DNA of 64,000 bases from positions 1-64,000 of the forward strand of contig LLCB01000035.1 of NCBI GenBank assembly GCA_001414345.1, in the 5' to 3' direction. This DNA comes from Hymenoscyphus infarciens (lineage: Eukaryota > Ascomycota > Leotiomycetes > Helotiales > Helotiaceae). The notes beneath the pieces were generated by a model. The model did not search any database, had not been told where the DNA came from, and saw nothing but the letters and a program-made list of their open reading frames with translations. A program made the translations under genes and the position numbers. Position 1 is the stretch's first letter, and each line of letters starts with the position of its first letter. This document shows, in pieces, positions 37,329-48,801 of the stretch.

Positions 37329-40300
37329 CTAGTATCTCTTTAAAAAGTTGAAGTTACTTAGAATTATTATTAAACTTATACCTAATCTAACTAATTAGAG
37401 CTCTCTATTCTCTATTCTTAGCTAATAAGAAAGCTCTATTTCTATTCTCTATTATCTCTTATTCTGTTCTATCTATTCTATAAGCTTAATATCTAGCTTA
37501 TTTATATCGATTAGCTTTTATAAAGCATTATAGTAACTCTTTTTAATTATAGTATTAGTAGAGTTACTCTTACCGTCGATCTATTTAATCTTATTATTTT
37601 CTCTTAACTTATATATCTCTTTTAAGTATATAATATTAATTATTAGTCGCTTCTCTTTAGTTATACTTAATTTAATTATATATTTATAGATAGACTTTGA
37701 ATTAGTATATAATATAAGTAGAATTTTAAATCCTAGAATACTTTTAAGAGTTAATTTAATTAAAGCTATAATATTAAATCTAGAGCTTATTATATATAAT
37801 TCTAATACTAAAACGTTATAAGTAACTCTTTTATACTTAGTAGAAGACTAATATAAAATGTTAGTATTATCGTCTTTATTTATAAGTATAATAATATAGC
37901 TAATTTATAATAACAAGTCCTTATTATTAGTAAATAATCTATTAATAAAAGTATATAACTTTAAAGAAGATTTATCTAATTTAACGAATTTAAGTTCTCT
38001 TAAAGAATTGTTAATTTACTATTAAATTCGCTTATTAAGAAGTGAAATATCGTTATCTTAAGAATTAATAGTTTAAGTAGTATATAATAAGTTAAAAGTA
38101 ACCTTAGGCTAAGATATTATAGCTAAGTATACCTCTCTAATATATTATATAATATATTAATCTTTAGTATCTATTATATATAATATCTCTTTTATAATAG
38201 ATATCTTAGATAAAGTCTTTTATACTAAATCTAAGTATTTTATATAATCCTAAGTAAAAGATATAAAGCTGTTATAATACTTAGTAATTAGCTCTCTATT
38301 AAATTTAATTAGATAGTTAATTATAAGCTCTTCTCTCTTCTTAGACATAAACCTAGTCTTATTAATAATAAGCTCTTCTTTATTAACAAAAGTATTATTA
38401 ATAAGTATAAAAGTATTATTACTTTAAAGGCCTACTATACTAAAAGAGGTATCTAACTTTACTTACTTATTATATTAGTATAACTTAGTATATAAAAGAT
38501 AAGAGTTAAATATTAACTATTCGATTATAAGCCTTAGAATATAGTATTTATAGTATATTATAAACTAATAATTACTAGCTTCTAGAATACTATATAATAG
38601 TCTAATTACTTTAAAAAATATATCTTCTTATTCAAGATAACTTTTAAAAGAGCGTATAAAGAATTTTTAATTTAAGTTAGTTAATAATTATATATATACT
38701 TATATAATATTCTAAATAAATACTTATAAGTCTAAAAGTATTTTAATAAGTATAAGAATTATTCTCTAGCTTACTCTTTAAATAGTAGACGTCTAGATAA
38801 GTACTAGTAACTTTCTAGTATTATTATATACTTAGATAACTAATCTTAACTTTATAGAAGTAAGTACTATACCTTCGAATTTAATATTATCTATAAAGTA
38901 TAATCTAAATATTCTAGTATTAAAAGACAACTTTTTCTAGATAATAAGCTTAAAAATATTTTAATTAGTTAATCTATTAATCTTCTTTTATTATAATTTA
39001 ATATATATTATACTATTATTAGCTATAAAGACTTTAATATTATAAGGTTTACTTAAATTAATAAGAAAAGTTTTAATATTCTTAAGAGTAATATAGTTAA
39101 TATTATTAATAAAAGTGTCTAACTATTAGAATAATACTTTAATATTATCTAGTAGCCTCGAATACTTTTAAAGCTATCTACGTCTACGCTTCTAGAGTAG
39201 TTCTAGTAAGGATTCTAGAATATTAGTATTTTAACAGATTTATAACTAATAAAGTCGATATTAGAAAGAAGGTAAATATTATTTAATATCTTAGTTACTC
39301 TACTTTACTTCCTACTTACTCTATTACTTAAAAGTTCCTTCTTTTTTATAGAGTTATAGTATTATTTTAAATAGTACTATACTAGAAACTTCCTTAGTCG
39401 CTAGTACTATTCTAGAAATTTTAGAAGTTTTAATAAAGTATAGCTTTATAATAATAAATTAAAACTTTATAAGACTACTTAATAGTACTATAATATATTT
39501 CTTATTTTTAATTTCTTAAAAGATAAAAGGTTTTATTTATAACTTTATATTCTCTCTCTATACTAAAACGTCTAAATTTAAAAACAAGTTCTTAACTTAG
39601 TTAATTAGTCTATTTTATATATTAAGAGCTTCTTTAACTTAATAGAATATAATCCACTTTTATATCTCTTAAGTAGCTCTTTTATAAGTCCTATAAAGCA
39701 GTTATAAAGATATATTAGTTATAATTATTCGAGTATATACTCTATATACTAATAAAGTAAGAACTAGTCTTTTTAAGCCTACTATACTATTAATTACTTT
39801 AAAAGCTATTTAAAGTACTAAACTTTATAAGAGATAAAGCTCTTATTTATATATAATATTATATATCTATTAAATTAGTCTATAATATTATTCTACTATA
39901 CTAATTAAATTATATACCTTAACTAGTATAGTTTTTACTATAGTATCTATTCTAGTAACAAAGTATATAAAGTCCTTTTTAACAAAGTTTATTCTAGTAT
40001 TTATAATAATATAATTAAAGAGTCTAAGATATATATTAATCTAATATCTTTAGAAGGTCTCTTATATAGTTATTACTTTTATATCTAGTAAAAAGTCACC
40101 TACTTAATACCTTATTACTTCGTTTATATAATATAAGACTACCTACTTATTAAAAAAGAAAGTAGTAATTAAAATACTATAATTAAATTCAAGGTTATTA
40201 TAAAAGGTGAATTTAAATCAGCTAGGTAAACTTCTATACTTTTAATAGTATTTATAGAATTTAGTAAGATATTAAAGAATACCTTAGTTAATATAATACC

Positions 40301-41039
40301 TAGCTCTTTCTAGTATATATTATAATCTTAGTATTAATAAGTATCTAAATTATTATATAATAGAGAACCTCTTAATCTCTACTTCTTTCTTATTCTCTTA
40401 GCTAAGTACGTTTTAAAAATTATTTAAAGTAATCTTTAGATTATCTATATTATTAATATAAAGGATAAAAGAGCTTTTCTAATTAGTATATTAATTATTA
40501 TTAATCCTAAAAATAGAGTATATCTCTTATTAAATTAGATATTAAATTAATCTTTTATACTCTTATTAATTAAGACGCTTTTAATAAGTCTAATATATAT
40601 AAGATATTAGTTATATTCTATACTTAACTTTCAAGCTACTCTAGTATCGACTATTATACTAAAGAAGTTCTCTTTTATATATCTTTTAGCTATTATTATA
40701 AACACCTCTTCTATAAATTTATATATAACGTTAGAAGTATTATTTAGATTTTATAGAATATATCTATTAATAGTATATTTTCCTACTAAACTTATTAAAT
40801 TTATAGTAAGATATTTAGTATTTAAATCGTTAATAAATTCTATAAAAGTAATATTATAATAGATAACTTCGTTATCTAAGCTAGTATTTAATAAGTAACT
40901 ATTATCTTTTAATAGAGTAATAGTATAAAGTATCTCTAATATCTCCTCTTTCTAAGTACTCTAAGTATATACTATATTTATATTATATACCTTTCTAGTA
41001 TACCTGTCTTACTTACTTTTAAAGTATCTAGAATTCTTA

Positions 41040-41130
41040 TTAGTTTATTTAGTAAAGTAACAGTTCTACTCTTTTTAACTATAATCCTAAGATAAATAGT
41101 CGTTCTTTCTATATATATAACATATCCTCT
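41040..41130 (-). pseudogene. Gag zinc knuckle of element B
   Basis: On the minus strand the residues read RICYIYRKNDYLS, a stop, DYS, a stop, KE. In fungal Copia gag proteins the matching CCHC knuckle has Cys, Cys, His and Cys with a WST and H-EER tail. Only the first Cys survives here. Family assignment rests mainly on this block, so it is moderate. Confidence 0.5.
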
Positions 41131-42996
41131 TCTTCTTATATTAATCTATATTACTAACTTTATTTATACTATATTATCTACTCTTATAAAAGTATCTTTT
41201 AGTTATTATAGTCTTATTTATAACTATCTCTAAGTAGACTTTTATATAAGATTAGATTAAACTTCGTAGAAGAGTAATAGTATTAGAAATCGAAGAGTCT
41301 TAGAATAAGCTTAATATTATAATAGTATAATCTAAGACTTTCTTATATACTAAAATTAGCTTATTTAAAAATTAACTATTAATATAAAAGTCTATAGAAA
41401 AGGAAAATCTTAGTAAATTAAGTCTTAATAATATATTCTTAAAAGACTTTAATATAAATACTCTAAATACTTATATTATCTCTTATAAATTAATATTATT
41501 CTACTTAGATAATTAGCCTCTTTTATAAAACTTATCTTTAAAATATTATTATATAAATATAAATAAAACTTTAAAAGATTAGTTATTATACTTACTAAAA
41601 GGTATAGTATAAAAATAATTTAAAGTATTACCTTTTAATATAGTAGAGAAGATAAGAGAGTAAATTACTAGTAATACCTTACTTCTCTTATATATATTCT
41701 TAAATATTATAACTTTAATTATAAAGTTAGCTTCCTTTCTACTATACTTTTAATCGTTCTTATATACCTTTATAAGAGTGTCTAATATATAAGAGTAGTC
41801 TTAACTCTTTAAACTTTAAGAAGTTAACTTATCTTCGAAATATATTATATTTAATTATACTAGTAGTCTTCTACTAGGATTATTCTATTACTAATTATTT
41901 TCTAGATACTTAAAAGTATTATCGAAATCGTCGCTACTAGTATCTTTACTAAATTAATAGAATATAAAGAAGAAGGTCTAGTCGTCTTTTAGTAGACCTA
42001 AAAGTTAGATTAGAGATTATACTAGATCGCTTGAATCTTTTCTTTTAGTTATTTGAATTAAAGTTATTAAAGATATTAGTTATTATTATTATTATATAGT
42101 AGATGCTTATAAAGCCTTATCTCTAGCCTTTGTCTTAGATTAGGTGTTTTAAGTAATATTTTTAGCTAGAGGTTATTATTATTAGAGTTATTATTACTAC
42201 TACTTTTATTATCTTTTAACGTATTTCTCTATATATTTATAATAAGATATAAAGATCTTAGTACTAGCTCTCTTAGCTATTATAGCTTTTAATTCTTTAT
42301 CTAACTATTTAGTTTAGTTAACTTTAGTAGTAGTATTATATAGTACCTAAGATATAAGTATCTTATATCTATCTATCTTAATCTATATACCTCTTCTATA
42401 AAGTATTTATTATAACTTAGTAGTAGTAGATTAGTAGATTTTAGTAAATTTATTTTAATTCTATCTTTTAAAGTTAACTTAAATTCGTCTTAAAGAAGAA
42501 GGTCTTCGTTCTCTCTTTTAGTATACTTCTCTTCTTATTTAGTAGTAAAAATCGTCTCTTCTATCTATATTAACTTTAGCTTTAGTACTAGCTTTAAGGC
42601 TTATTTTAGTACTAAATTTAAAGCTTTTAAAGTTATTAGAATTAGTGTCGGTATATCTATTATATTATTATTATTACTTAAATTAGTAGATATCGTGAAT
42701 ATTATCGAAAGTCTATTTATACTTTACTTAGTAGGTAAAAGAGATATTAGGTTTTAGATAAATAAGTATCTTAGAGAGTATAAATTATCTCGGCGGATAA
42801 AAGAAGGTCGGTATTCGTAATTAGCGCTTCTTATATTAAGAAGCGTTTATAGTATATTATTAAAAATTATAGTAGAAGGAACTACGATTAAAGAAGAGAA
42901 GTCTACTAGTAATATTAAGTTTACTTTTATATAAGTATATCTATAATAGAAATATATAAAGTAACTAAGTATCTAATCTATATATCTACTAATTAG

Positions 42997-43166
42997 TATT
43001 AGTATAACTTATAGTTATAAAAGCGATATAAAAAGAGTTATATTATCGTTCGTATAAACTAAGTAAAGCTAGCTACGATGCCTATCTAAATAGTCCTTAA
43101 GCTAGAAGGTTACGTGTTTATATATATGCTATCCCGAGTAGTTACTTACTCTTAAGTATACCTACA
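42997..43166 (-). repeat. LTR of element B (right, 5' by inferred direction)
   Basis: This 170-bp partner of 37168-37328 ends TACCTACA and is followed by the duplicated AAATA. Inside the element next to it, TATATAAAAGTAAAC lies on the minus strand. Confidence 0.85.
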
Positions 43167-43171
43167 AAATA

Positions 43172-45083
43172 ACTAAAGTAAAGTATAAGAATTAAAATAC
43201 TTAAATAAAGCTATTCTAAGTACTTAATACTTAAATAACACTCTTCTAAGTATATAAGTATTATCTTTATTCTTTTTATAGTTTTTAGATAAAAGTATAG
43301 ATTTAGGATTTATATATATCTATTTATTATCTAGAGAGCAGAAGATCTTAGAAAGAGGCTATTTTTAGTTAATATAGAAAAGAGAGATATAAGCTTCTTA
43401 TTATACTCTTTTATATAATAGTATATATAATAGTAGTTTAGTAGTATTAAAAAAGTTTTAAGAAAGTTATAAAAAGAAAGAAAAGAGATTAAGTTATTAA
43501 ATCTATATATATAGTAAATAACGCTTTTCTAATTAGAAAAGGTTATTTAAAAGATATATTATAAAAAAAAGATAGACTAGATAAAGGATTATCTTCTAAC
43601 TCTATCTTTTAAGTAAGAAGTATAGTATTTAAAGTCTTATACTCTCTTCTATAGTTCTAAGAAATTAAGTATCTATTTTAATCTAACTTTACTTATCTTA
43701 TATACTCGATATAGCTTCTAGAATCGCTATATCTTAAAGTTATTAGTAGCTTATATAAGATAATCTTATTTATAGTTTTTAAGATTATAATCTATTATTT
43801 AGCTAGAGTACTATATATAGATAAAGTACTTAATAGTATTATATAGAAAAAACCTATCTTTCTTAAGAAATACTTTCTTAATTAGAAGTTACTTAGTAAT
43901 AGAGTTATTAGAGAGAGTATATTTTATATACTATTATATATTAAGCTCTTCTCTTACCTAGGTTATAAGTTAATAAAAGTAAACTTTAATAATCTTATTA
44001 TCTTTATTAAAAGTAAGAAAGAAAGTAAATAGTAAGTATATACTCTTAAGTAAGTAATAGACTAATAAAAAGAGCTTCTATTTAAGATAGTTAGTTTTAT
44101 AAATAAAATTAATTAGTATAAGATATCTCTTCTTTATAAGAAGCTTAAGTCTCTTTATCTTTACGTATATAAATCTTTAAACTTTATACTCTTCTCTACT
44201 TTTTAGCTTATCTTTTTTAGAGATTTTTCCTTATTTATTACTTAAAATAGAGTTATAAAAGTAGAGTCTCTTTTCTTATACTATATACTTCTTTAGTTAT
44301 TCTATTACTTACTCTATTTTAATAAAGAAGCTATTTTACTTATTAAAGAATTTAAAAAGCTTAATTACTTCTTAAACTCTATTAAAGCTTTATCTCTAAG
44401 TAGTAGTATTAAGTAGTTATTTCTAATTATATATATTTTTAAGTAAAAGATATTATTCTCTATTATTATCTAATTATACTTAGCTATCTTTAAAAAGTAA
44501 CTATAATAGTAAAAGGCTTATATCTAACTTTAAGTTAGCTTTTAATAATTTACTTTTTAAATTATAATTATTAAAAGTATAGTTATAATCTCTTATAATA
44601 ATAGTTTAAATAATTTAGACTTAATTATAAAGTAAATAGTAGAGTACTTAAATAGTATAAGAGTACTTAGAGATTAAATTATATATAGTATAAATTATTT
44701 TATTAGTAGCTATACTTTTAATTCTTTTTATACTTAAAAGCATAAGTATATTAAAACTTTTATATATTATCTTTATTAATTTAAGAGATAAAGCTATAGT
44801 ATATTAAAGTTCTTTTTAGATAATAAGCTTCTATTTAAATTAGTAGATATAAATAACTTCTTACGCTACTATAAAAGTTTCTTAGAGATATTAAAATAAT
44901 TAATCTTTTATAAAAAAGAATAAAGAGTCTTAGAATATTTATACGCTTATAGATTAAAAGAATTAGAATCTATCTTAGATTAAAAGATAGAAGTATTAAC
45001 GTATTTAAGTATAAATTTAAATTTAGCTATAAGCTAACTTAGATAATAATATAAGTATAATATAATTTATATTAAAAAAGTAA
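43172..45083 (+). other. Unassigned RIP-type segment interrupted by elements B and D
   Basis: The plus strand reads as long stretches of Leu, Ile, Lys, Arg and Tyr with few stops from 44760 to 45083, for example KRIKSLRIF near 44910. The frame family seems to continue after element D at about 47515-47680 (LLLESLRRSS, FKEKI-VLY). This looks like a decayed protein of a large element. I cannot assign a family; a tyrosine-recombinase (DUF3435-like) C-terminus is only a guess. Confidence 0.3.
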
Positions 45084-45088
45084 AAAAG

Positions 45089-45366
45089 TATAATAGTATA
45101 CTATTATTCTAGATAGCTAGGAGTACCTGTTATATATAAGGTTTTAGTAGTTATTATCTTATATTATCTATTTTAAGAAGGTTACGTAGGTTTAGGCTTT
45201 TATATTAGCTAACGTATAACATTAGTCGGTTTTAGACTCTTTTATACTATCTAAACCTCTTATATATTAGTATTATTTAGAGCTATCTTTACTCTTTACC
45301 TTTAGTTTTCGTATTAATAACTACGAATAGACTACTTCTCTACTCTACTCTTACCTTATTATTATA
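45089..45366 (-). repeat. LTR of element D (left)
   Basis: This 278-bp repeat has the same length as 47232-47509. It contains GAAGGTTACGTAGGTTTAGG. Confidence 0.85.
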
Positions 45367-45419
45367 TTAAACTAAAGGTTACTCTTCTTATTAGGCTTCT
45401 TAACCTTACTTCTATTCTA

Positions 45420-45660
45420 GCCTCTCTACTACTAACTCTACGAACCCCTTAAACAGCTTTCTAGACCTCTTACTAGTAACCTCTAAATCAACACCTAGCT
45501 TAAGACCCTCTCTCTAGCTTTGGATCCCCTCCTTCTAGTATCTAACCTCTATCTAGTATCTTCGGATCTCTCTCTCTCTAGTATCTTCGGATCCCCCCCT
45601 CTCTAGCGTCTACGGACCTTAACCCCCTCCCCCCTCCCTCTAAATCGACATTATGTCGAC
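45420..45660 (+). repeat. Pyrimidine-rich tract with repeated TCTAGTATCTTCGGATC
   Basis: One strand is dominated by C and T with CCCC runs. The motif TCTAGTATCTTCGGATC or a variant occurs about three times between 45535 and 45620. It lies inside element D and escaped much of the C-to-T change seen around it. Confidence 0.7.
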
Positions 45661-47231
45661 TATTCCGCTATAAGGCGTTAAACCCTCTTCTAGGGCTACT
45701 CTCTTTTCGAAAGACCTTCTGAACTCTCTCTAAACCGTAACTATACGCTGAAATAATAAGGGCTTAGCTCTTAAAGAGATAACCTTCCTAAATTTAGATA
45801 ATATATAGATAATACGTAGACGAGATAGTAGTATAAATATAAAGAATAAAACGATTAGTTAGCTAAGAGGTAGAGAATAAAATTATAAGCGAACTTTAAA
45901 GTTAAAAACCTATCTCTAAACCCTCTCTAATCTAACTCTCTTTTAAACCTTTATTCAAACCCTTCTTTACTTTCAAAGCCTAAATTTAGACCTCTTTCGC
46001 TTATAGACACCGCTGCTCTTAATACCTTCCTACTACTTCTTAACCCTTGAATCTCGAATTAGATACGAATTAGTTAAAATACACTTTCTATTAGAATAAA
46101 ACTCAGAAGCGAGCTCTTAACTAAGTTATTACTATCTTTGTTAATCCTAACTAAATATCATCTAAAAGAGATAGAAGTAGAATTAGAAGAAGAATATACT
46201 AAAGAAACTATAGCTAACTTCAAAAGGTTACTTTTCGAGTATAGCTATACTTAGAGAGATACTAGAATCAGAACGCTTCTTTTATATCTATAGATAGAGG
46301 AGAAACCGAAGCACTTCGGTTTAGAATACTTATCTAGCTCTAAACTCCTTATAATCTAATAGTAACTCTTTCTTTGAAATCAGAAGATAAATAAGTCCTT
46401 AAGTACTTTAAAGAGAATAAGGTAATATAATAACCTTCGGTATTAACTCTTTTAACTAGCTAAAACTACCCCTTTTATTATCTTAAACTTTAGATAGTAA
46501 TTTTAACTTCGATAATTCAGTATTAAGTCTTTTAACTAGCTAAAACCCTACTAACTCTAATAAGAGTCTTATAGTCTTTACTTTCTTACTTTCTTTCACT
46601 TCTAGCTAAGCTAGGAGTGCTTTCTTTATTTGAACTTTTCGAATTAGATATAAATTAGTATACTCTTAAAAGAATAGTAACCTCTTAGCTAAGTTATTAC
46701 TATCTATAATATTATCGACTTTTCGTTTCTAACTTCACGTTTTTAAATTCTTTGAATTAGATATAAATCAGTATACTCTTAAAGTAAGCTCTTAACTAAG
46801 TTATTACTACCTCTTAACTAAATAACCTCTAACTCTACTCTAAATTCGCCTTTAACTCTACTTTAAACTTTTTATAATTTTTACTTTAAACTTTTTCTAA
46901 CCTCCTAGACAGATTAGACTACTCTCTTTTAGCGAACACTTACTTTAATATTAAAGGATTAGAAACAAAGTCTCTCTTTTATAAGTATCTTAATATAGTT
47001 CAATTATAATTTAAACCTAAAATCAATATCTTAATATCTTATCTCGCTTATAACAAATCTCGATAAAAATAAAGCATCTATAAACCTAGGTTAGCTATGA
47101 TTTAAACCCTAACTTCCTTACTTATAATAAAATCAAATATAATAAATATTATAATAGTTATACTATCCTAATTCAGCCTTAAATAATAAGAGATAGAAGA
47201 CTTAGAATAAGTCTTTTTCAAAAGAGAGAAA

Positions 47232-47509
47232 TATAACAGTATACTATTATCCTAGATAGCTAGGAGTACCTACTATATATAAGGTTTTAGTAGTTATTAT
47301 CTTATATTATCTATTTTAGGAAGGTTACGTAGGTTTAGGCTTTTATATTAGCTAATATATAACGTTAGTCAGTTTCAGACCCTTTTATACTATCTAAACC
47401 TCTTATATATTAGTATTATTTAGAGCTATCTTCGCTCTTTACCTTTAGTTTTCGTATTAATAACTATAAATAGACTACTTCTCTACTCTACTCCTGTCTT
47501 ATTATTACA
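47232..47509 (-). repeat. LTR of element D (right)
   Basis: This is the 278-bp partner of 45089-45366. It ends TTATTATTACA and is followed by the duplicated AAAAG. Confidence 0.85.
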
Positions 47510-47514
47510 AAAAG

Positions 47515-48160
47515 CTTAAATCTATTTACTTTTATATATAAGATATACTTACTTCTAGTAGATAAGTATAGAAGATTATCTCTTCTACTAGAGAGTCTAA
47601 GAAGATCGTCTTTTAAAGAAAAGATATAAGTCTTATACTAATAGTATAGAAATATATTTAAAAGTTAGAAAATACTTTAAAACTAAGATTATTCTTACTT
47701 TTTAAAAAAGTTAATATTTTTATTAGTTCTATTAGTTTAACTAGTTAAGTATATATTTAAGTATTTTATAAGTTTTAGATATATTATAAAAAACTTTTAA
47801 GTACTAGGTATACTATTAATATACTAAATATATCTAGTATACTTAAGTCTTAAGTATACTATTATAATACTAGTTATAATAGATATAATAGCTAGTATAC
47901 TTTATACTAGATATATAAGAAGTATTTAAGTTATTACGTTTATACTATTTATACGTTTCTATCTATCTATTTATCTACTTATTTTTCTTCTCTTTATTTA
48001 TATATTTTCTATTTATTTATATATCTTCTATCTACTTATCTATATACTCTACTTATATAAGAGATATCTTATAAAGTAAACTTTAGCTTAATCGCTTAAT
48101 TTATCGCTTACTTTCTTAATCTATTATAGTTTCGTAGAGCTAGGTAGTATCTAAAGAGGT
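47515..48160. other. AT-rich DNA up to the island border, no gene seen
   Basis: The first 160 bp may continue the unassigned segment left of element D. From about 47950 there is a pyrimidine-biased stretch of TATTTATCTA-type repeats. The base composition changes sharply at about 48165-48180. Confidence 0.5.
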
Positions 48161-48342
48161 AGGAGGCTAGTTATGTGATTGCGTAATCTCGGGACCCGGA
48201 GGGCGTATAGGCCTTGGCAACGCTAGTGCCGGGTGTTGGACAGCGAACCGGCCTTAGCACCTCTAGTTTCGGGGATCGGACAGAGGGTCGCCCTTGGCGC
48301 CAAGTGTGCCAAGGCCGAATAGCAGCCGCTTCGGCGCTACGT

Positions 48343-48439
48343 GCTAGCACACCTAGCCACACCTAGCACACCTAGCACACCTAGCACACCTAGCACACCT
48401 AGCACACCTAGCACACCTAGCACACCTAGCATACCTAGT
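48343..48439 (+). repeat. 9-bp minisatellite (CTAGCACAC)n
   Basis: About ten nearly perfect tandem copies of CTAGCACAC are present. One unit has an extra base near 48355 and the last unit has CA changed to TA. CpA is kept throughout, unlike in the RIP-mutated blocks that start just to the left. Confidence 0.9.
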
Positions 48440-48526
48440 ATAAAGCTATTCTACTAGTATACGAAATCTTTTCATAATACACTTTTAAGTAAATCTTTCC
48501 AGAGTATTAGTATTTAGAAATATAAT

Positions 48527-48618
48527 AACAGAGTGAAGGGGAGAACGAGGGGGCGAATCACGTGGTGGCGCTCTCGGTACACCAGGGGCCCCTGCTAGCG
48601 TTGGGACAGAATAGCATA
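48527..48618 (+). repeat. Duplicated 92-bp segment, intact copy
   Basis: This segment, including GGGGCCCCTGCTAGCG and ACAGAATAGC, has a degraded counterpart at 58818-58911. The differences are mostly C to T and G to A in the distant copy (for example CACGTGGTGG versus TACGTAGTAG). Its original nature is unknown; the end of a transposon is possible. Confidence 0.8.
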
Positions 48619-48713
48619 AACGGGGTGGCACAGCACCACAGGGCTCCACTCACTCGTCTGTTATTCTTCATAGACACAAATAATTAAAACCGTCAGCATA
48701 AGAACTCATACAA

Positions 48714-48801
48714 TCCAAACTGGTGTATCGGTAACATTTCCGCCTCTCATTACTTGTAATACTGGCCGCGGTAGCGCAGGGTTCGACTCCCTGGTTTGGA
48801 A
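48714..48801 (+). tRNA. Probable tRNA-Glu(CTC) with a 17-nt intron
   Basis: The acceptor stem TCCAAAC pairs perfectly with GTTTGGA (48794-48800), with discriminator A at 48801. The D arm (48723-48737) pairs GTGT with ACAT around a loop holding A14, GG and A21 equivalents. The anticodon stem TCCGC (48739-48743) pairs at four of five positions with GCGGT (48768-48772). The loop CTCTCA places CTC at 48746-48748. The intron (48750-48766) sits after position 37, the usual nuclear site. The T arm CAGGG/CCCTG with TTCGACT loop is perfect. A T5 run near 48835 could end Pol III transcription. The mature length is 71 nt. One U-U mismatch in the anticodon stem and a short variable region leave some doubt about function. 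Confidence 0.7.

Larger units (their letters stand above)
37168..43166 (-). mobile_element. LTR retrotransposon B (probably Ty1/Copia), full-length but dead
   Basis: Direct repeats at 37168-37328 (161 bp) and 42997-43166 (170 bp) bound 6.0 kb. The 5-bp duplication AAATA lies outside at 37163-37167 and 43167-43171. The left LTR keeps canonical ends: it starts TGTTAGTATAAC and ends TATACCGACA. The minus strand carries a zinc-knuckle-like block near 41040-41130, so transcription would run from 43166 to 37168. The RT and integrase are too decayed for secure motifs. Element A is a shorter relative sharing LTRs and flanking interior. The 9-bp length difference between LTRs is a deletion near 37210. 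Confidence 0.85.
45089..47509 (-). mobile_element. LTR retrotransposon D, inverted relative of C
   Basis: Two 278-bp direct repeats (45089-45366 and 47232-47509) are flanked by the 5-bp duplication AAAAG (45084-45088 and 47510-47514). On the reverse strand the interior matches element C. For example 46230-46290 corresponds to 5795-5850, and 46890-47190 corresponds to 4640-4950. The LTRs match C's over the half next to the AGTATACTATTAT end and diverge over the other half. D is therefore a subfamily, not a simple copy. No coding domain is visible. A pyrimidine-rich, less mutated stretch lies at 45420-45720. Confidence 0.85.

Noticed and set aside
1..48160. Mitochondrial or organellar DNA as the source of AT-rich blocks
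   Set aside because: No organellar genes are seen. The AT bias is explained by transposon remnants with CpA-directed transitions.
48171..48362. 63-residue minus-strand open frame
   Set aside because: It covers a GC-richer patch beside the minisatellite; no motif and a composition typical of chance.
48343..48439. CRISPR-like array
   Set aside because: The units are contiguous 9-bp tandem repeats without spacers, in a eukaryotic context.
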